From Burkholderiales bacterium (GTDB taxonomy: Bacteria > Pseudomonadota > Gammaproteobacteria > Burkholderiales > Burkholderiaceae_C): a DNA stretch of 7,367 bases. A model generated the notes under the pieces. The model made no database searches. It was not told the DNA's origin and worked only from the letters and a program-made list of their open reading frames with translations. Both the position numbers and the translations under genes were made by a program. The stretch is taken from the NCBI GenBank assembly GCA_947462175.1, contig CANHOE010000123.1, positions 1-7,367 on the forward strand, in the 5' to 3' direction. Below, piece by piece: positions 1-6,491 of this stretch. Position 1 is the first letter of the stretch; every line of letters begins with the position of its first letter.

Positions 1-1764
1 ATCACCGCTGAATGTGTATCGGCAGAGGTGATGGTCGGCGACACTGTGCTGCCGTCGCCCGCGCTTCAATTGCGGCTCGACCCGTCTCCCGACAGTGCAG
101 TGCAATGGCTGCGCGTTCAGAGCAGCGTGCGCATTGTCGAGCCCGTTCTCAATGTCGCGGTGTCTGCCGGATGTGCTTCGCGCGTTAGCCGCCAGTTCGT
201 GGTGCTTGTCGATCCGCCGCTCTCCGCGTACGAAGCCAGCGTGCCTGCGACCATCGAGCCTGCCGATGCAGCCGCCTCTGCGACAGCCCTGAAGGTCGGC
301 TCTGGCAGCGCGGCGGCTTCATCTGCCGCCGCCGCCAGTGACGGTTCGGCACGTGCCGATGGATTGACAGCGCCGCCCCGATCGGCGGCATCGCGTCAAC
401 AACGTCGGCCGGCGCGCCAGTCTGTGGCGGGTCGCACCTCGACCGAGACCCGAGAGGCACGCGCACCCGCACGCAAATCGCGAACGGCCGCTTCGGCGAC
501 CGCCCGCGGGCGCTCTTCAGCGTCTCGCCTCCAGCTCGAGCGGGGGACGACCCGGGCGGCAGCCCCAGCAATGGCTTCGATCGCGTCGGCGCCCACGGCC
601 GCCGATGTCGCTGCTTCTGCAGCGGCGATCGTCTCTGCTGCCGCCTTGGCGGTTTCCGAAGCCGAGCTCGCCAACGAGTCCCAGCGCCAGCAGATTGTCG
701 AACTGCAACGGCAGTTGGTGCAGTCAAGGCTCGACACTGAGGTGTCCAACGCGGCGGCAGCGAAGCTGCAGGCCAGATTGCAGGCCGCCGAAGCCTCGCG
801 GTATTCGTTGCCTTGGCTGGTGGCGCTGACCGTGGCGGTGGCGGTGCTGCTGTTCGGCATCGGTGTGCTGTTGGACCGGCGCCGCTTGGCGCGGCGGCCT
901 CGCCGACCCTCCTGGAGCGTCGAGCAGGCGCGGTCTGCGTTCAGCGCGCTGGAGGTTGTGCCCTCCACCACGCTGGGCTCAGCGCGCGCGACGGCGCAGC
1001 TGGTGGACGACGATCCGCGCGAGTCACTGGCAAGCCCTGGCCCCTTGCCGTTCAGTCGCACTTCGACACCTCCGGTTGCGGACCGTGCCAGCGTTTCCTC
1101 TCTGTCTTCGGTCGCCGAAGCCCCGTTTGTCGAAAGCTCGTTCGTGTCCGGCACACGCACGCGGGCTGAGCCGGTGCGGTCTGCCTTGCCGGTCACCGCC
1201 GATGCGCTGATCGACCTGGAACAGCAGGCCGAATTCTTTGTTGCGTTGGGCCAGGAGGACACTGCCGTCGACTTGCTCGATGGGTTTTCTCGCGGTGCGG
1301 GCGGTGCCTGTCCGATGCCCTACCTGATGTTGCTCGCCATCCATCGCCGCCGCGGTGATCGTGATGCCCACACCGAGGTTCGCGAGCGCTACGAAAAGCG
1401 CTTCAACCGTTCTTCGCCCACTTGGGATCGTCAGCCGGCCGAGGCCACTTCGATCACCGACCACGTGGACGAGATGCGGCGCATCGAGTCGGTGTGGGGC
1501 GATCCACCGGCTGCGATGCGGTTGGTCGAGTCCCTGCTTGTCCATGGCGGTACGCCGGCGGAGGCCTTCGACCTGCACTGCCTCGGCGAACTGCAGTTCC
1601 TCTACCTGCTGGCCCGAGATCACAGCGAAATCGAGCCCCCGCCTGCCGAGCCGGTCGATTTGCTGCTGCCTTTGTCGCCACTGGCCACGGCGAAAGCGGT
1701 CGTTACGGGTGTCGATCTGGAGCTGGACTTTCCCGCGCCCGGGCCCCCTTTGCGGTCAAAGTAG
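1..1764 (+). CDS. FimV-family inner-membrane protein, 3' part (5' end outside window)
   Basis: The frame is open from base 1, so the ATG near base 31 is internal; 587 residues are visible. Residues 1-72 match the periplasmic N-terminal domain of Burkholderiales FimV-like proteins, ending in the RQFVVLVDPP signature. It has a Cys pair (C5, C58) that could form a disulfide. Residues about 75-215 are a low-complexity Ala/Ser/Arg linker with no LysM repeat visible. Residues about 216-266 look like a coiled coil rich in Gln, Glu and Ala. One membrane segment follows (about 272-290, then DRRR), and a second linker. Residues about 401-475 form the conserved cytoplasmic helical/TPR-like FimV domain (LIDLEQQAEFFVALGQEDTA, then PYLMLL and RRRGDR). 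A further conserved-looking tail carries ELQFLYLLARD and VDLLLPL. FimV proteins organise the cell pole and support type IV pili and twitching; that role is inferred here. It may be a FimV paralogue, because the usual asd/truA neighbours are absent. It overlaps the convergent aminotransferase gene by 9 bases. Confidence 0.8.
   Translation: MTAECVSAEVMVGDTVLPSPALQLRLDPSPDSAVQWLRVQSSVRIVEPVLNVAVSAGCASRVSRQFVVLVDPPLSAYEASVPATIEPADAAASATALKVGSGSAAASSAAAASDGSARADGLTAPPRSAASRQQRRPARQSVAGRTSTETREARAPARKSRTAASATARGRSSASRLQLERGTTRAAAPAMASIASAPTAADVAASAAAIVSAAALAVSEAELANESQRQQIVELQRQLVQSRLDTEVSNAAAAKLQARLQAAEASRYSLPWLVALTVAVAVLLFGIGVLLDRRRLARRPRRPSWSVEQARSAFSALEVVPSTTLGSARATAQLVDDDPRESLASPGPLPFSRTSTPPVADRASVSSLSSVAEAPFVESSFVSGTRTRAEPVRSALPVTADALIDLEQQAEFFVALGQEDTAVDLLDGFSRGAGGACPMPYLMLLAIHRRRGDRDAHTEVRERYEKRFNRSSPTWDRQPAEATSITDHVDEMRRIESVWGDPPAAMRLVESLLVHGGTPAEAFDLHCLGELQFLYLLARDHSEIEPPPAEPVDLLLPLSPLATAKAVVTGVDLELDFPAPGPPLRSK
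1756..1764. other. Tail-to-tail overlap of fimV-like and aminotransferase genes
   Basis: The + strand stop TAG at 1762-1764 lies within the last codons of the - strand gene, and the - strand stop (bases 1758-1756) lies within the last codons of the + strand gene. There is no intergenic space, and no hairpin followed by a T-run is seen on either strand, so any terminator must lie inside opposing coding sequence or depend on Rho. Confidence 0.8.
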
Positions 1765-2919
1765 GCGCAGTCTTTCAAGCGCCAGCGTCAGCGTCGCTTC
1801 TTCCTTCGCAAAGCAGAAACGGATCAGTCCCTGCTGGATGGGCTGCGCGTAGAACGCCGACATCGGGATCGCTGCGACGCCAATCTCCCGCGTCAGTCTT
1901 TCGCAGAATGTGTTGTCGTCTTCGCGGCTGACCCCGGAGTAATCGACGCACTGAAAATAGGTCCCGGCACAGGGAAGTGGCCGCAGCCGCGTGCCCTGCA
2001 AACCCTGAGCGAACCGGTCGCGCTTGTGCTGGTAGAACGCGGCCAGCGCAAGGTGGGGTTGCGGGTCGCGCAAGTAGTCGGCCAAGCCGTTCTGCATTGG
2101 GGTGTTGACCGCGAACACGTTGAACTGGTGCACCTTACGGAACTCAGCGGTCATCGCCGCTGGTGCTGCGACGTAACCCACCTTCCACCCGGTCACGTGG
2201 TAGGTCTTGCCGAAGCTCGACACCACAAAGCTGCGTGCAGCCAGCTCCGGCCATCGCGCGATGCTCTGATGCGGCACGCCGTCGTAAACCATGTGCTCGT
2301 AGACCTCATCGCCGATCACCAGCACGTCGGTGGGCCGCAGCAGCTCGGTCAGTCGCTGCATGTCGGCGGCGCTCCACACGGTGCCGCTGGGGTTGTGCGG
2401 CGTGTTGACGATGATCAGCCGCGTGCGTGGCGACAGCGCCTGCGCGATGCGGTCGAAGTCGGGTGCAAAGGTGTCGGGTTCGAGCGGTACGTGCACTGCG
2501 ATGCCACCTGCCAGTGCGACGTTGGGCGCATAGCTGTCGAAACAGGGGTCGAGCAGGATCACTTCGTCGCCTGGGCGAACGACCGCCATCACCGCCGTCA
2601 GGATCGCCTGCGTCGCGCCGGCGGTGATCGTGATCTCACGGTCCGGGTGGTAGTGACGACCGTACAGCGCCGCGATTTTCTCGGAGATACCCTCTCGCAA
2701 GGCCAGTACGCCGGCCATCGGCGCGTACTGGTTGTGGCCGCTGCGCATGGCCTGATTCACGGCATCGAGCAGCCGCGCATCGCAGCCGAAATCCGGAAAG
2801 CCTTGGCCGAGGTTCACTGCGCCGTGCTGCTGAGCCAGCGCCGACATCACGCTGAAGATCGTCGTGCCGACTGCCGGCAAGCGGCTGGTCAGAGTCGGGG
2901 TGTGGCCCGCCGGGTTCAT
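1756..2919 (-). CDS. ybdL: PLP-dependent methionine aminotransferase (YbdL type)
   Basis: A 387-residue, full-length class I/II (fold type I) aminotransferase that closely resembles E. coli YbdL, of near-identical length (386). Visible motifs in order are LPAVGTTIF and MSALAQQHGAVNLGQGFPDF at the N-terminus, NQYAPMAG, the TAGATQA cofactor-phosphate loop, NTPHNPSG (N176), GDEVYEH (D204, Y207), SSFGKTYHVTGWKVGY with the PLP lysine at K238, and LIRFCFAK with the substrate-carboxylate arginine R367. YbdL-type enzymes prefer methionine, and also histidine and phenylalanine; related enzymes (MtnE) do the final step of methionine salvage by transaminating 4-methylthio-2-oxobutanoate. The exact amino-acid substrate cannot be read from sequence. 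The ATG at 2919-2917 shares bases with the TGA of the cysB-like gene (ATGA), with only a weak purine-rich stretch before it, so translation is probably coupled. It is the last gene of the lptF cluster. Its TGA lies inside the 3' end of the convergent fimV gene. Confidence 0.9.
   Translation of the reverse strand: MNPAGHTPTLTSRLPAVGTTIFSVMSALAQQHGAVNLGQGFPDFGCDARLLDAVNQAMRSGHNQYAPMAGVLALREGISEKIAALYGRHYHPDREITITAGATQAILTAVMAVVRPGDEVILLDPCFDSYAPNVALAGGIAVHVPLEPDTFAPDFDRIAQALSPRTRLIIVNTPHNPSGTVWSAADMQRLTELLRPTDVLVIGDEVYEHMVYDGVPHQSIARWPELAARSFVVSSFGKTYHVTGWKVGYVAAPAAMTAEFRKVHQFNVFAVNTPMQNGLADYLRDPQPHLALAAFYQHKRDRFAQGLQGTRLRPLPCAGTYFQCVDYSGVSREDDNTFCERLTREIGVAAIPMSAFYAQPIQQGLIRFCFAKEEATLTLALERLRLL
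2916..2919 (-). other. ATGA stop/start overlap, cysB to aminotransferase
   Basis: The TGA of the cysB-like gene and the ATG of the aminotransferase gene share bases as ATGA. A weak purine-rich stretch (GGCGGTG) lies upstream. It is the third such overlap in a row in this cluster. Confidence 0.85.
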
Positions 2920-3857
2920 TCGCCAGACACCGCCGATCCGCCGAGGCTTCGGGTGATCAGCGCACGGCTCAGCCGTTCGGAAATCATCTCGGCGAACACA
3001 TAGGCGAAGTTACGCAGATAGGCGCCCCGCTTGAAGGCGATTCGCGCCACGTTCTGGCCGAACAGCTGGCCGGCCGGCCGCCACACCAGGTCGCCGTTCG
3101 GTGGGTCGTCACGCACCGCCATCTCGGCCACGATGCCGATGCCCAGGCCCAGCCGCACATAGGTCTTGATGACGTCGGAGTCGATCGCTTCGAGCACCAC
3201 GTTCGGCTTCAGCCGTCGTGACTCGAACGCCTGGTCGATGCGGGTGCGGCCGGTGAACGTGGGGTGGTACGAGATCAACGGCTCGGCAGCGAGTTGTTCA
3301 ATGGTGAGCCGCTCCACCTGCGCCAGTGGGTGGCCGGCCGGCATCACGATGACGTGTTGCCACTCGTAGCAGGGCAGGGTGACCAGTTCGTCATAACGGT
3401 CCAGTGATTCGGTGGCCAGCCCGACCTCGGCCACTTCCTCGATGACCATGCGTGCGACTTGTTGTGGATTGCCCTGGTGCAGGCTGACGTTCACCTTCGG
3501 GAAACGCTTGCGAAGCCGCGCCACCGGTTCGGGCAGCACGTAGCGAGCCTGCGTGTGGGTGGTCGCAATCGACAGCGTGCCAGCGTCCTGATTCGAGAAC
3601 TCATCGCCGATGCGCTTGAGGTTGTTGACCTCCCGCATGATGATCTCGATTGCCTTCAGCACTTCTGCGCCCGGCTCGGTCACGCGGCGCAGCCGCTTGC
3701 CGTGGCGAGCGAAGATGTCCACCCCCAGTTCCCCTTCCAGTTCGAGGATTGCCTTTGACACGCCTGGCTGCGAGGTGAAGAGCGCCTTGGCGGTTTCCGT
3801 CAGATTCAGGTTCTGCCGGACCGCTTCCTGGACGAATCGGAACTGATGCAAATTCAT
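2916..3857 (-). CDS. cysB: CysB-family LysR-type transcriptional regulator
   Basis: A 313-residue LysR-type regulator, slightly shorter than E. coli CysB (324). Residues about 1-60 are the winged helix-turn-helix (NLTETAKALFTSQPGVSKAI, then LEGELGVDIFARHGKRL). The rest is the periplasmic-binding-like effector domain. Every inducer-site residue I recall for CysB is present at the same number: T100, T102 and Q103 in ATTHTQARY, T149 in ATE, W166 in LPCYEW, and T202 in TFTGR. The DVIKTYVRLGLGIGI segment is also characteristic. CysB activates sulfate uptake and cysteine biosynthesis genes in response to O-acetylserine or N-acetylserine; the nearly identical effector site suggests the same ligand class. 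Cbl-type paralogues share most of these residues, so CysB versus Cbl is not fully settled. The start is ATG 3857-3855, not the upstream in-frame ATG at 4274, which would run through the chelatase and into lptG. Both ends are ATGA overlaps. No promoter or autoregulatory region precedes it, unlike typical monocistronic cysB. Confidence 0.9.
   Translation of the reverse strand: MNLHQFRFVQEAVRQNLNLTETAKALFTSQPGVSKAILELEGELGVDIFARHGKRLRRVTEPGAEVLKAIEIIMREVNNLKRIGDEFSNQDAGTLSIATTHTQARYVLPEPVARLRKRFPKVNVSLHQGNPQQVARMVIEEVAEVGLATESLDRYDELVTLPCYEWQHVIVMPAGHPLAQVERLTIEQLAAEPLISYHPTFTGRTRIDQAFESRRLKPNVVLEAIDSDVIKTYVRLGLGIGIVAEMAVRDDPPNGDLVWRPAGQLFGQNVARIAFKRGAYLRNFAYVFAEMISERLSRALITRSLGGSAVSGE
3854..3857 (-). 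other. ATGA stop/start overlap, cbiX to cysB
   Basis: The TGA of the chelatase gene and the ATG of the cysB-like gene share bases as ATGA. The 20 bases before the ATG are C-rich with no Shine-Dalgarno match, so independent initiation looks poor and coupling to the chelatase likely. Confidence 0.85.
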
Positions 3858-4246
3858 GGCGTGGGTGCAGAGTCTGGGAGCCACAAGGCGGCGGTCGCCA
3901 TCGCTTCGATGACGCCAGGCGCCTCTCCTATCGACGGCCGAAGGGTCCAGGTCACCTGGGGATGCGTTTGACGCAGTGTGTCGATCAACAGCGGCAGATC
4001 CTTGCGTACGTGGCCTCCGGTACCCAGGAAGAGCGGCACGATGTCGACGCGTCTGCAGCCGGAATCCGCCAGGGTTCCCCCAGCATCGACCAGGGTGGGC
4101 GTCATGAACTCGAGAAAGCTCAAGGCCGCCTCGAGGCCCGGCGCTTGTTCGCGCACGCGGCGCAGCACCGCTTGGAAGGGCAGCGCCCAGTTCGGATCGC
4201 GTGCGCCGTGGGCGAACAGCAGCAGGCCGTCGTTCTCCGCGCTCAT
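3854..4246 (-). CDS. cbiX: Short sirohydrochlorin chelatase (CbiX/SirB type)
   Basis: A 130-residue single-domain class II chelatase, the size of CbiXS/short SirB proteins, which work as homodimers; CbiXL, SirB of Bacillus and CbiK are about twice as long or carry extra domains. Key residues are H13 in LLLFAHGARDP, E46 in FLEFMTPTL, and H79 in PLFLGTGGHVRKDLP. The two histidines correspond to the metal-binding pair of the family, and the loop GTGGHVRKDLP is typical. These enzymes insert Co2+ (for cobalamin) or Fe2+ (for siroheme) into sirohydrochlorin; metal choice cannot be read from sequence. Coupling to a CysB-type regulator favours siroheme for sulfite reductase, by inference. The start ATG 4246-4244 shares bases with the lptG stop; the domain begins directly after it. 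A longer in-frame reading up to 4468 would lie inside lptG and has no family similarity. Its TGA overlaps the cysB start. Confidence 0.87.
   Translation of the reverse strand: MSAENDGLLLFAHGARDPNWALPFQAVLRRVREQAPGLEAALSFLEFMTPTLVDAGGTLADSGCRRVDIVPLFLGTGGHVRKDLPLLIDTLRQTHPQVTWTLRPSIGEAPGVIEAMATAALWLPDSAPTP
4243..4246 (-). other. ATGA stop/start overlap, lptG to cbiX
   Basis: The TGA of lptG and the ATG of the chelatase gene share bases as ATGA. The preceding 20 bases have no strong Shine-Dalgarno, which suggests translation by termination-reinitiation. Confidence 0.85.
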
Positions 4247-5355
4247 CGGTAACGCACCAGCCAGGCGAAGGCACCCATGGACATCAGCAGGAACAGCACA
4301 CTCGGCGCTGCTGCAGCGATCCAAGGCGTCCAGTTGCGCAGCAGCCCCAGATGCCCGGCGAGGCTGTTGAGCAACACGAAGGCAATGCCCAGCATGATGC
4401 CGCCGAACACCTTCAGGCTGATGCCGCCCGAGCGTGCGTGTAGGTAGGCGAACGGCAATGCCAGGCACACCATCACGAGGCAGGCGAACGGGTACAGGGC
4501 GCGCTTCCAGAACTGGATTTCATACGCCTGAATCGCCTGTTCGTTGGCATCCAGGTGGCCGATGTAGCGCCAGAGCTCCACCGTCGACATGGTGGAGACC
4601 GGCAGCAGCGCTGACGCGACCACCTCGGCGGAGGGGCCGTTTGTCCATTGCCAGGACTCGAGAGACTCACTGCTCACGCGGGGAGTCTCGCTGCCATCGC
4701 TGGTGAACCAGCGTGTCATGTTGACCCCTGACAACGCCCAGTGGCCCTGATCGTCGATGCGTCCCGACGCGGCGGTGATCTGTCGCACCAGCCTGCTGTC
4801 GTCAGCAAACTCGAAGATGTTCACTTCGAGCATCCCGCCTTGCAACCCGGATCGCCCGATCTTGATGGAATAGGAGCGATCGCCATCAGGCGTGCTCTGG
4901 TGATCCTTGATCCACACGCCGGAGCGCCCATGGCTGAGGCTGCCGCGCATCGCGGCCTGCACATCGACGCCCTTGTTCTCTGAGTAGGGCGCGAGATAGT
5001 CCCCGACCAGGAAAGTCAGCGCGGTGAACGCCAGACCCAGGGTCGCCAGCAGGCGCAGCGCGCGCCAGGGGCCGAGACCACTGGTGCGCAGGATGGTGAA
5101 TTCCGAAGATTGCGACATCCTCGACAGCGTGTAGATCGTGCCGATCAGCACCGTGATTGGCGCCAGTTCATAGAAGTGTCCAGGGACGTCCAGCAGGCTG
5201 GCCAGTGCAGCCAGCCTGATCGACCCGCCCACCTTCGCCATGTCCGACAAGGCATCGACGAGATCGATGAACAGGAACAAGGACAGGAAGGCCAGCGACA
5301 CGAATATCACCGACACGGTGATGTCGACATAGAACAGGCGGCGTACCGTCTTCAT
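4243..5355 (-). CDS. lptG: LPS export ABC transporter permease LptG
   Basis: A 370-residue inner-membrane protein of the LptF/LptG (YjgP/YjgQ) family, close to the usual length of about 360. With LptF and the ATPase LptB it forms LptB2FG, which pulls lipopolysaccharide from the inner membrane and passes it to LptC and the LptA bridge. Visible parts are TM1 (about 12-32), TM2 (about 62-80), the coupling-helix motif SQSSEFTILRTSGLG with E85 in the position of the glutamate that contacts LptB, TM3 (about 100-122), a periplasmic beta-jellyroll region (about 130-275), then FWKRALYPF and three membrane segments (about 284-305, 313-338, 345-367). The start chosen is ATG 5355-5353 (MKTVRRLFYVD), which fits family N-termini; an in-frame ATG at 5427 lies within lptF and would add 24 unrelated residues. 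It follows lptF by 14 bases with no clear Shine-Dalgarno, and its TGA overlaps the chelatase start. Confidence 0.94.
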   Translation of the reverse strand: MKTVRRLFYVDITVSVIFVSLAFLSLFLFIDLVDALSDMAKVGGSIRLAALASLLDVPGHFYELAPITVLIGTIYTLSRMSQSSEFTILRTSGLGPWRALRLLATLGLAFTALTFLVGDYLAPYSENKGVDVQAAMRGSLSHGRSGVWIKDHQSTPDGDRSYSIKIGRSGLQGGMLEVNIFEFADDSRLVRQITAASGRIDDQGHWALSGVNMTRWFTSDGSETPRVSSESLESWQWTNGPSAEVVASALLPVSTMSTVELWRYIGHLDANEQAIQAYEIQFWKRALYPFACLVMVCLALPFAYLHARSGGISLKVFGGIMLGIAFVLLNSLAGHLGLLRNWTPWIAAAAPSVLFLLMSMGAFAWLVRYR

Positions 5356-5369
5356 CGGAGTCAGGCGTA

Positions 5370-6461
5370 TCAGGTACCGGCGGCTGCAACGCGCCGCGGC
5401 AGGCGTTTTGACGATTCCTGTCGCCATATCAGGTACAGCGCGAGCAACAGCGCAGCACCATGAGTCAGCAGCAAGGCAGAGCCCATTCCCATCTTGCCAT
5501 TCGACACCCAGGCGCGCGACAAGCTGATCAGGTTGTAGTAGACGATGAAAGTCAGCAACGCAAACATGAGGTTCCAGTTGTTGGCTCGGCGAGGATTGAT
5601 CGCCGCCAGCCCGATCGCCAGCAGCACCATGTTGGCCGCTGCGAGGATCAGTCCCAGGCGCCAGGTCAACTCGCCCAAATGTTCGGGCGTCGGCTTGCTC
5701 ACCAGCGTCATCGTGGAGCGGGCCTTTGGTGGCAATTCGTCTGTAGGCGATGCGAGTCGGTCGCCGATGATCACATCGTAGCGATCGAAGCGCGACAGCG
5801 TCCTTTCCGCAGACTTGGTATCGACCTCATTGCGCTGACCATCGCCGAGGCGCAGGTAGCGGTTGTCGTTCTCCACGTCGACGCGGCCCGAGCGCGACGT
5901 GGTGACCGATTCGCTGTCCTTCAAGCGGCCATAGATGAACACATTGCGCCCGTCGGTGCCGTCCGGTGAGTTGCGCTCGATGAAGAAGACTCGGCTGCCG
6001 TCGGCAGAAGCCTCGAACTGGCCGGGCGTGACCCGCGACAGATTGGATCGGCGCTCGAACTGGTCCTTCAGGAGGGCAGAACGTTCATTGACCCAGGGCC
6101 ACACGAGCAGTGACATCAGCAGTACCACCAGCAGCACCGGCCAGGTGGTTCGCAGCACCGGCCGGATGAAGCGCCGCAGGCTCACGCCGCTGGCAAACCA
6201 GATCGCCATTTCGCTGTCGCGGTACATCCGCCCGAGTGTGCCCATGATCGCGACGAACATCGACAAGGCCAGCATGGTGGGCAGGTGCGCCAGAGCGGTA
6301 TATCCGAGCAGCAGCACCACGTCTTGCGGCGCCGCCTTGCCACCCGCGGCCATGCCCAGGGTACGGATCAGCATCATCGTCAGCACGATGGTCAGAATGA
6401 CGACCAACGTGGCGCCAAAGGTGCGCGCCAGGTCACGACGCAAGGTCGAATCGAATAACAT
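5370..6461 (-). CDS. lptF: LPS export ABC transporter permease LptF
   Basis: A 363-residue partner permease of LptG in the LptB2FG lipopolysaccharide exporter. It shows TM1 (about 13-35), TM2 (about 47-77), the coupling helix GRMYRDSEMAIWFASGVS with E84 (the residue number of the LptB-contacting glutamate in E. coli LptF), TM3 (about 103-123, ending LLVWPWVNERS), a periplasmic beta-jellyroll (about 125-262, with VTPGQFE and SRVFFIER, which are typical), and three C-terminal segments (about 267-288, 296-317, 326-347). The start ATG 6461-6459 (MLFDSTLRRDLARTFGATL) matches Burkholderiales LptF N-termini; only a weak GGA lies 7-9 bases upstream. It is the first gene of the five-gene - strand cluster and is divergent from pepA with a 27-base gap. 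The pepA-lptF-lptG arrangement is common in proteobacteria. Confidence 0.95.
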   Translation of the reverse strand: MLFDSTLRRDLARTFGATLVVILTIVLTMMLIRTLGMAAGGKAAPQDVVLLLGYTALAHLPTMLALSMFVAIMGTLGRMYRDSEMAIWFASGVSLRRFIRPVLRTTWPVLLVVLLMSLLVWPWVNERSALLKDQFERRSNLSRVTPGQFEASADGSRVFFIERNSPDGTDGRNVFIYGRLKDSESVTTSRSGRVDVENDNRYLRLGDGQRNEVDTKSAERTLSRFDRYDVIIGDRLASPTDELPPKARSTMTLVSKPTPEHLGELTWRLGLILAAANMVLLAIGLAAINPRRANNWNLMFALLTFIVYYNLISLSRAWVSNGKMGMGSALLLTHGAALLLALYLIWRQESSKRLPRRVAAAGT

Positions 6462-6488
6462 CAGCAGTCCAATTGATCAGCAGGCATT
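6462..6488. promoter_or_regulatory. 27-base divergent lptF/pepA intergenic region
   Basis: This is the only non-coding gap between divergent genes in the window, so promoters for both directions must lie in it or extend into the coding ends. It is locally AT-rich. A heptamer TCAGCAG occurs twice in direct orientation (6461-6467 and 6477-6483, 16 bases apart), the first copy overlapping the last base of the lptF start codon. A TGATCA palindrome sits at 6474-6479. Whether these are operator sites is unknown. Confidence 0.55.
6479..6484 (+). promoter_or_regulatory. pepA ribosome binding site
   Basis: AGCAGG ends four bases before the pepA ATG, a moderate Shine-Dalgarno match with slightly short spacing. 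It supports the MDFRHL start. It overlaps the second TCAGCAG repeat. Confidence 0.5.
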
Positions 6489-6491
6489 ATG
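6486..6491 (-). promoter_or_regulatory. Candidate -10 element for the lptF operon
   Basis: Read on the - strand, this hexamer is CATAAT, five of six matches to the sigma70 -10 consensus. It lies 24 bases before the lptF ATG, which would give a leader of roughly 15-20 bases. No good -35 is found at 16-18 bases (about three of six matches at best), so the call is weak. The hexamer includes the pepA start codon, so promoter and start codon would share bases. Confidence 0.3.

Noticed and set aside
240..640. Repetitive Ala-coding stretch as a possible DNA repeat array
   Set aside because: Codons vary, there is no fixed period, and it is explained by the low-complexity linker of the FimV-like protein.
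396..1262. Long antisense open frame (288 residues) opposite the fimV-like gene
   Set aside because: It mirrors an Ala/Ser/Arg-rich GC-rich coding region, has low-complexity composition and no recognisable motif. The + strand frame has clear FimV domains.
1737..1744. GCCCGGGC palindrome near the fimV-like gene end
   Set aside because: Short GC palindromes are expected by chance at this GC content, and there is no loop or T-tract to form a terminator.
1777..1799. Possible terminator hairpin (AAGCG paired with CGCTT) after the fimV-like gene
   Set aside because: The stem is only five pairs with a long loop, is not followed by a T-run, and is part of the aminotransferase coding sequence.
2026..3003. 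Antisense open frame of 325 residues over the aminotransferase and cysB 3' end
   Set aside because: It is rich in His, Arg and Val with no domain pattern, typical of a shadow of a GC-rich gene. The - strand genes have full catalytic and binding motifs.
3858..4274. N-terminal extension of the CysB-like frame up to 4274
   Set aside because: The added 139 residues would overlap the whole chelatase gene and are Arg-rich and unlike anything in LysR regulators. The family start is at 3857.
4247..4468. N-terminal extension of the chelatase frame up to 4468
   Set aside because: It lies within lptG and shows no family similarity. The chelatase domain begins right after the ATG at 4246, and the length of 130 fits the short class.
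5356..5427. Longer lptG start at 5427
   Set aside because: It would add 24 residues that overlap the lptF 3' end. LptG proteins begin close to the first membrane segment, as with the start at 5355.
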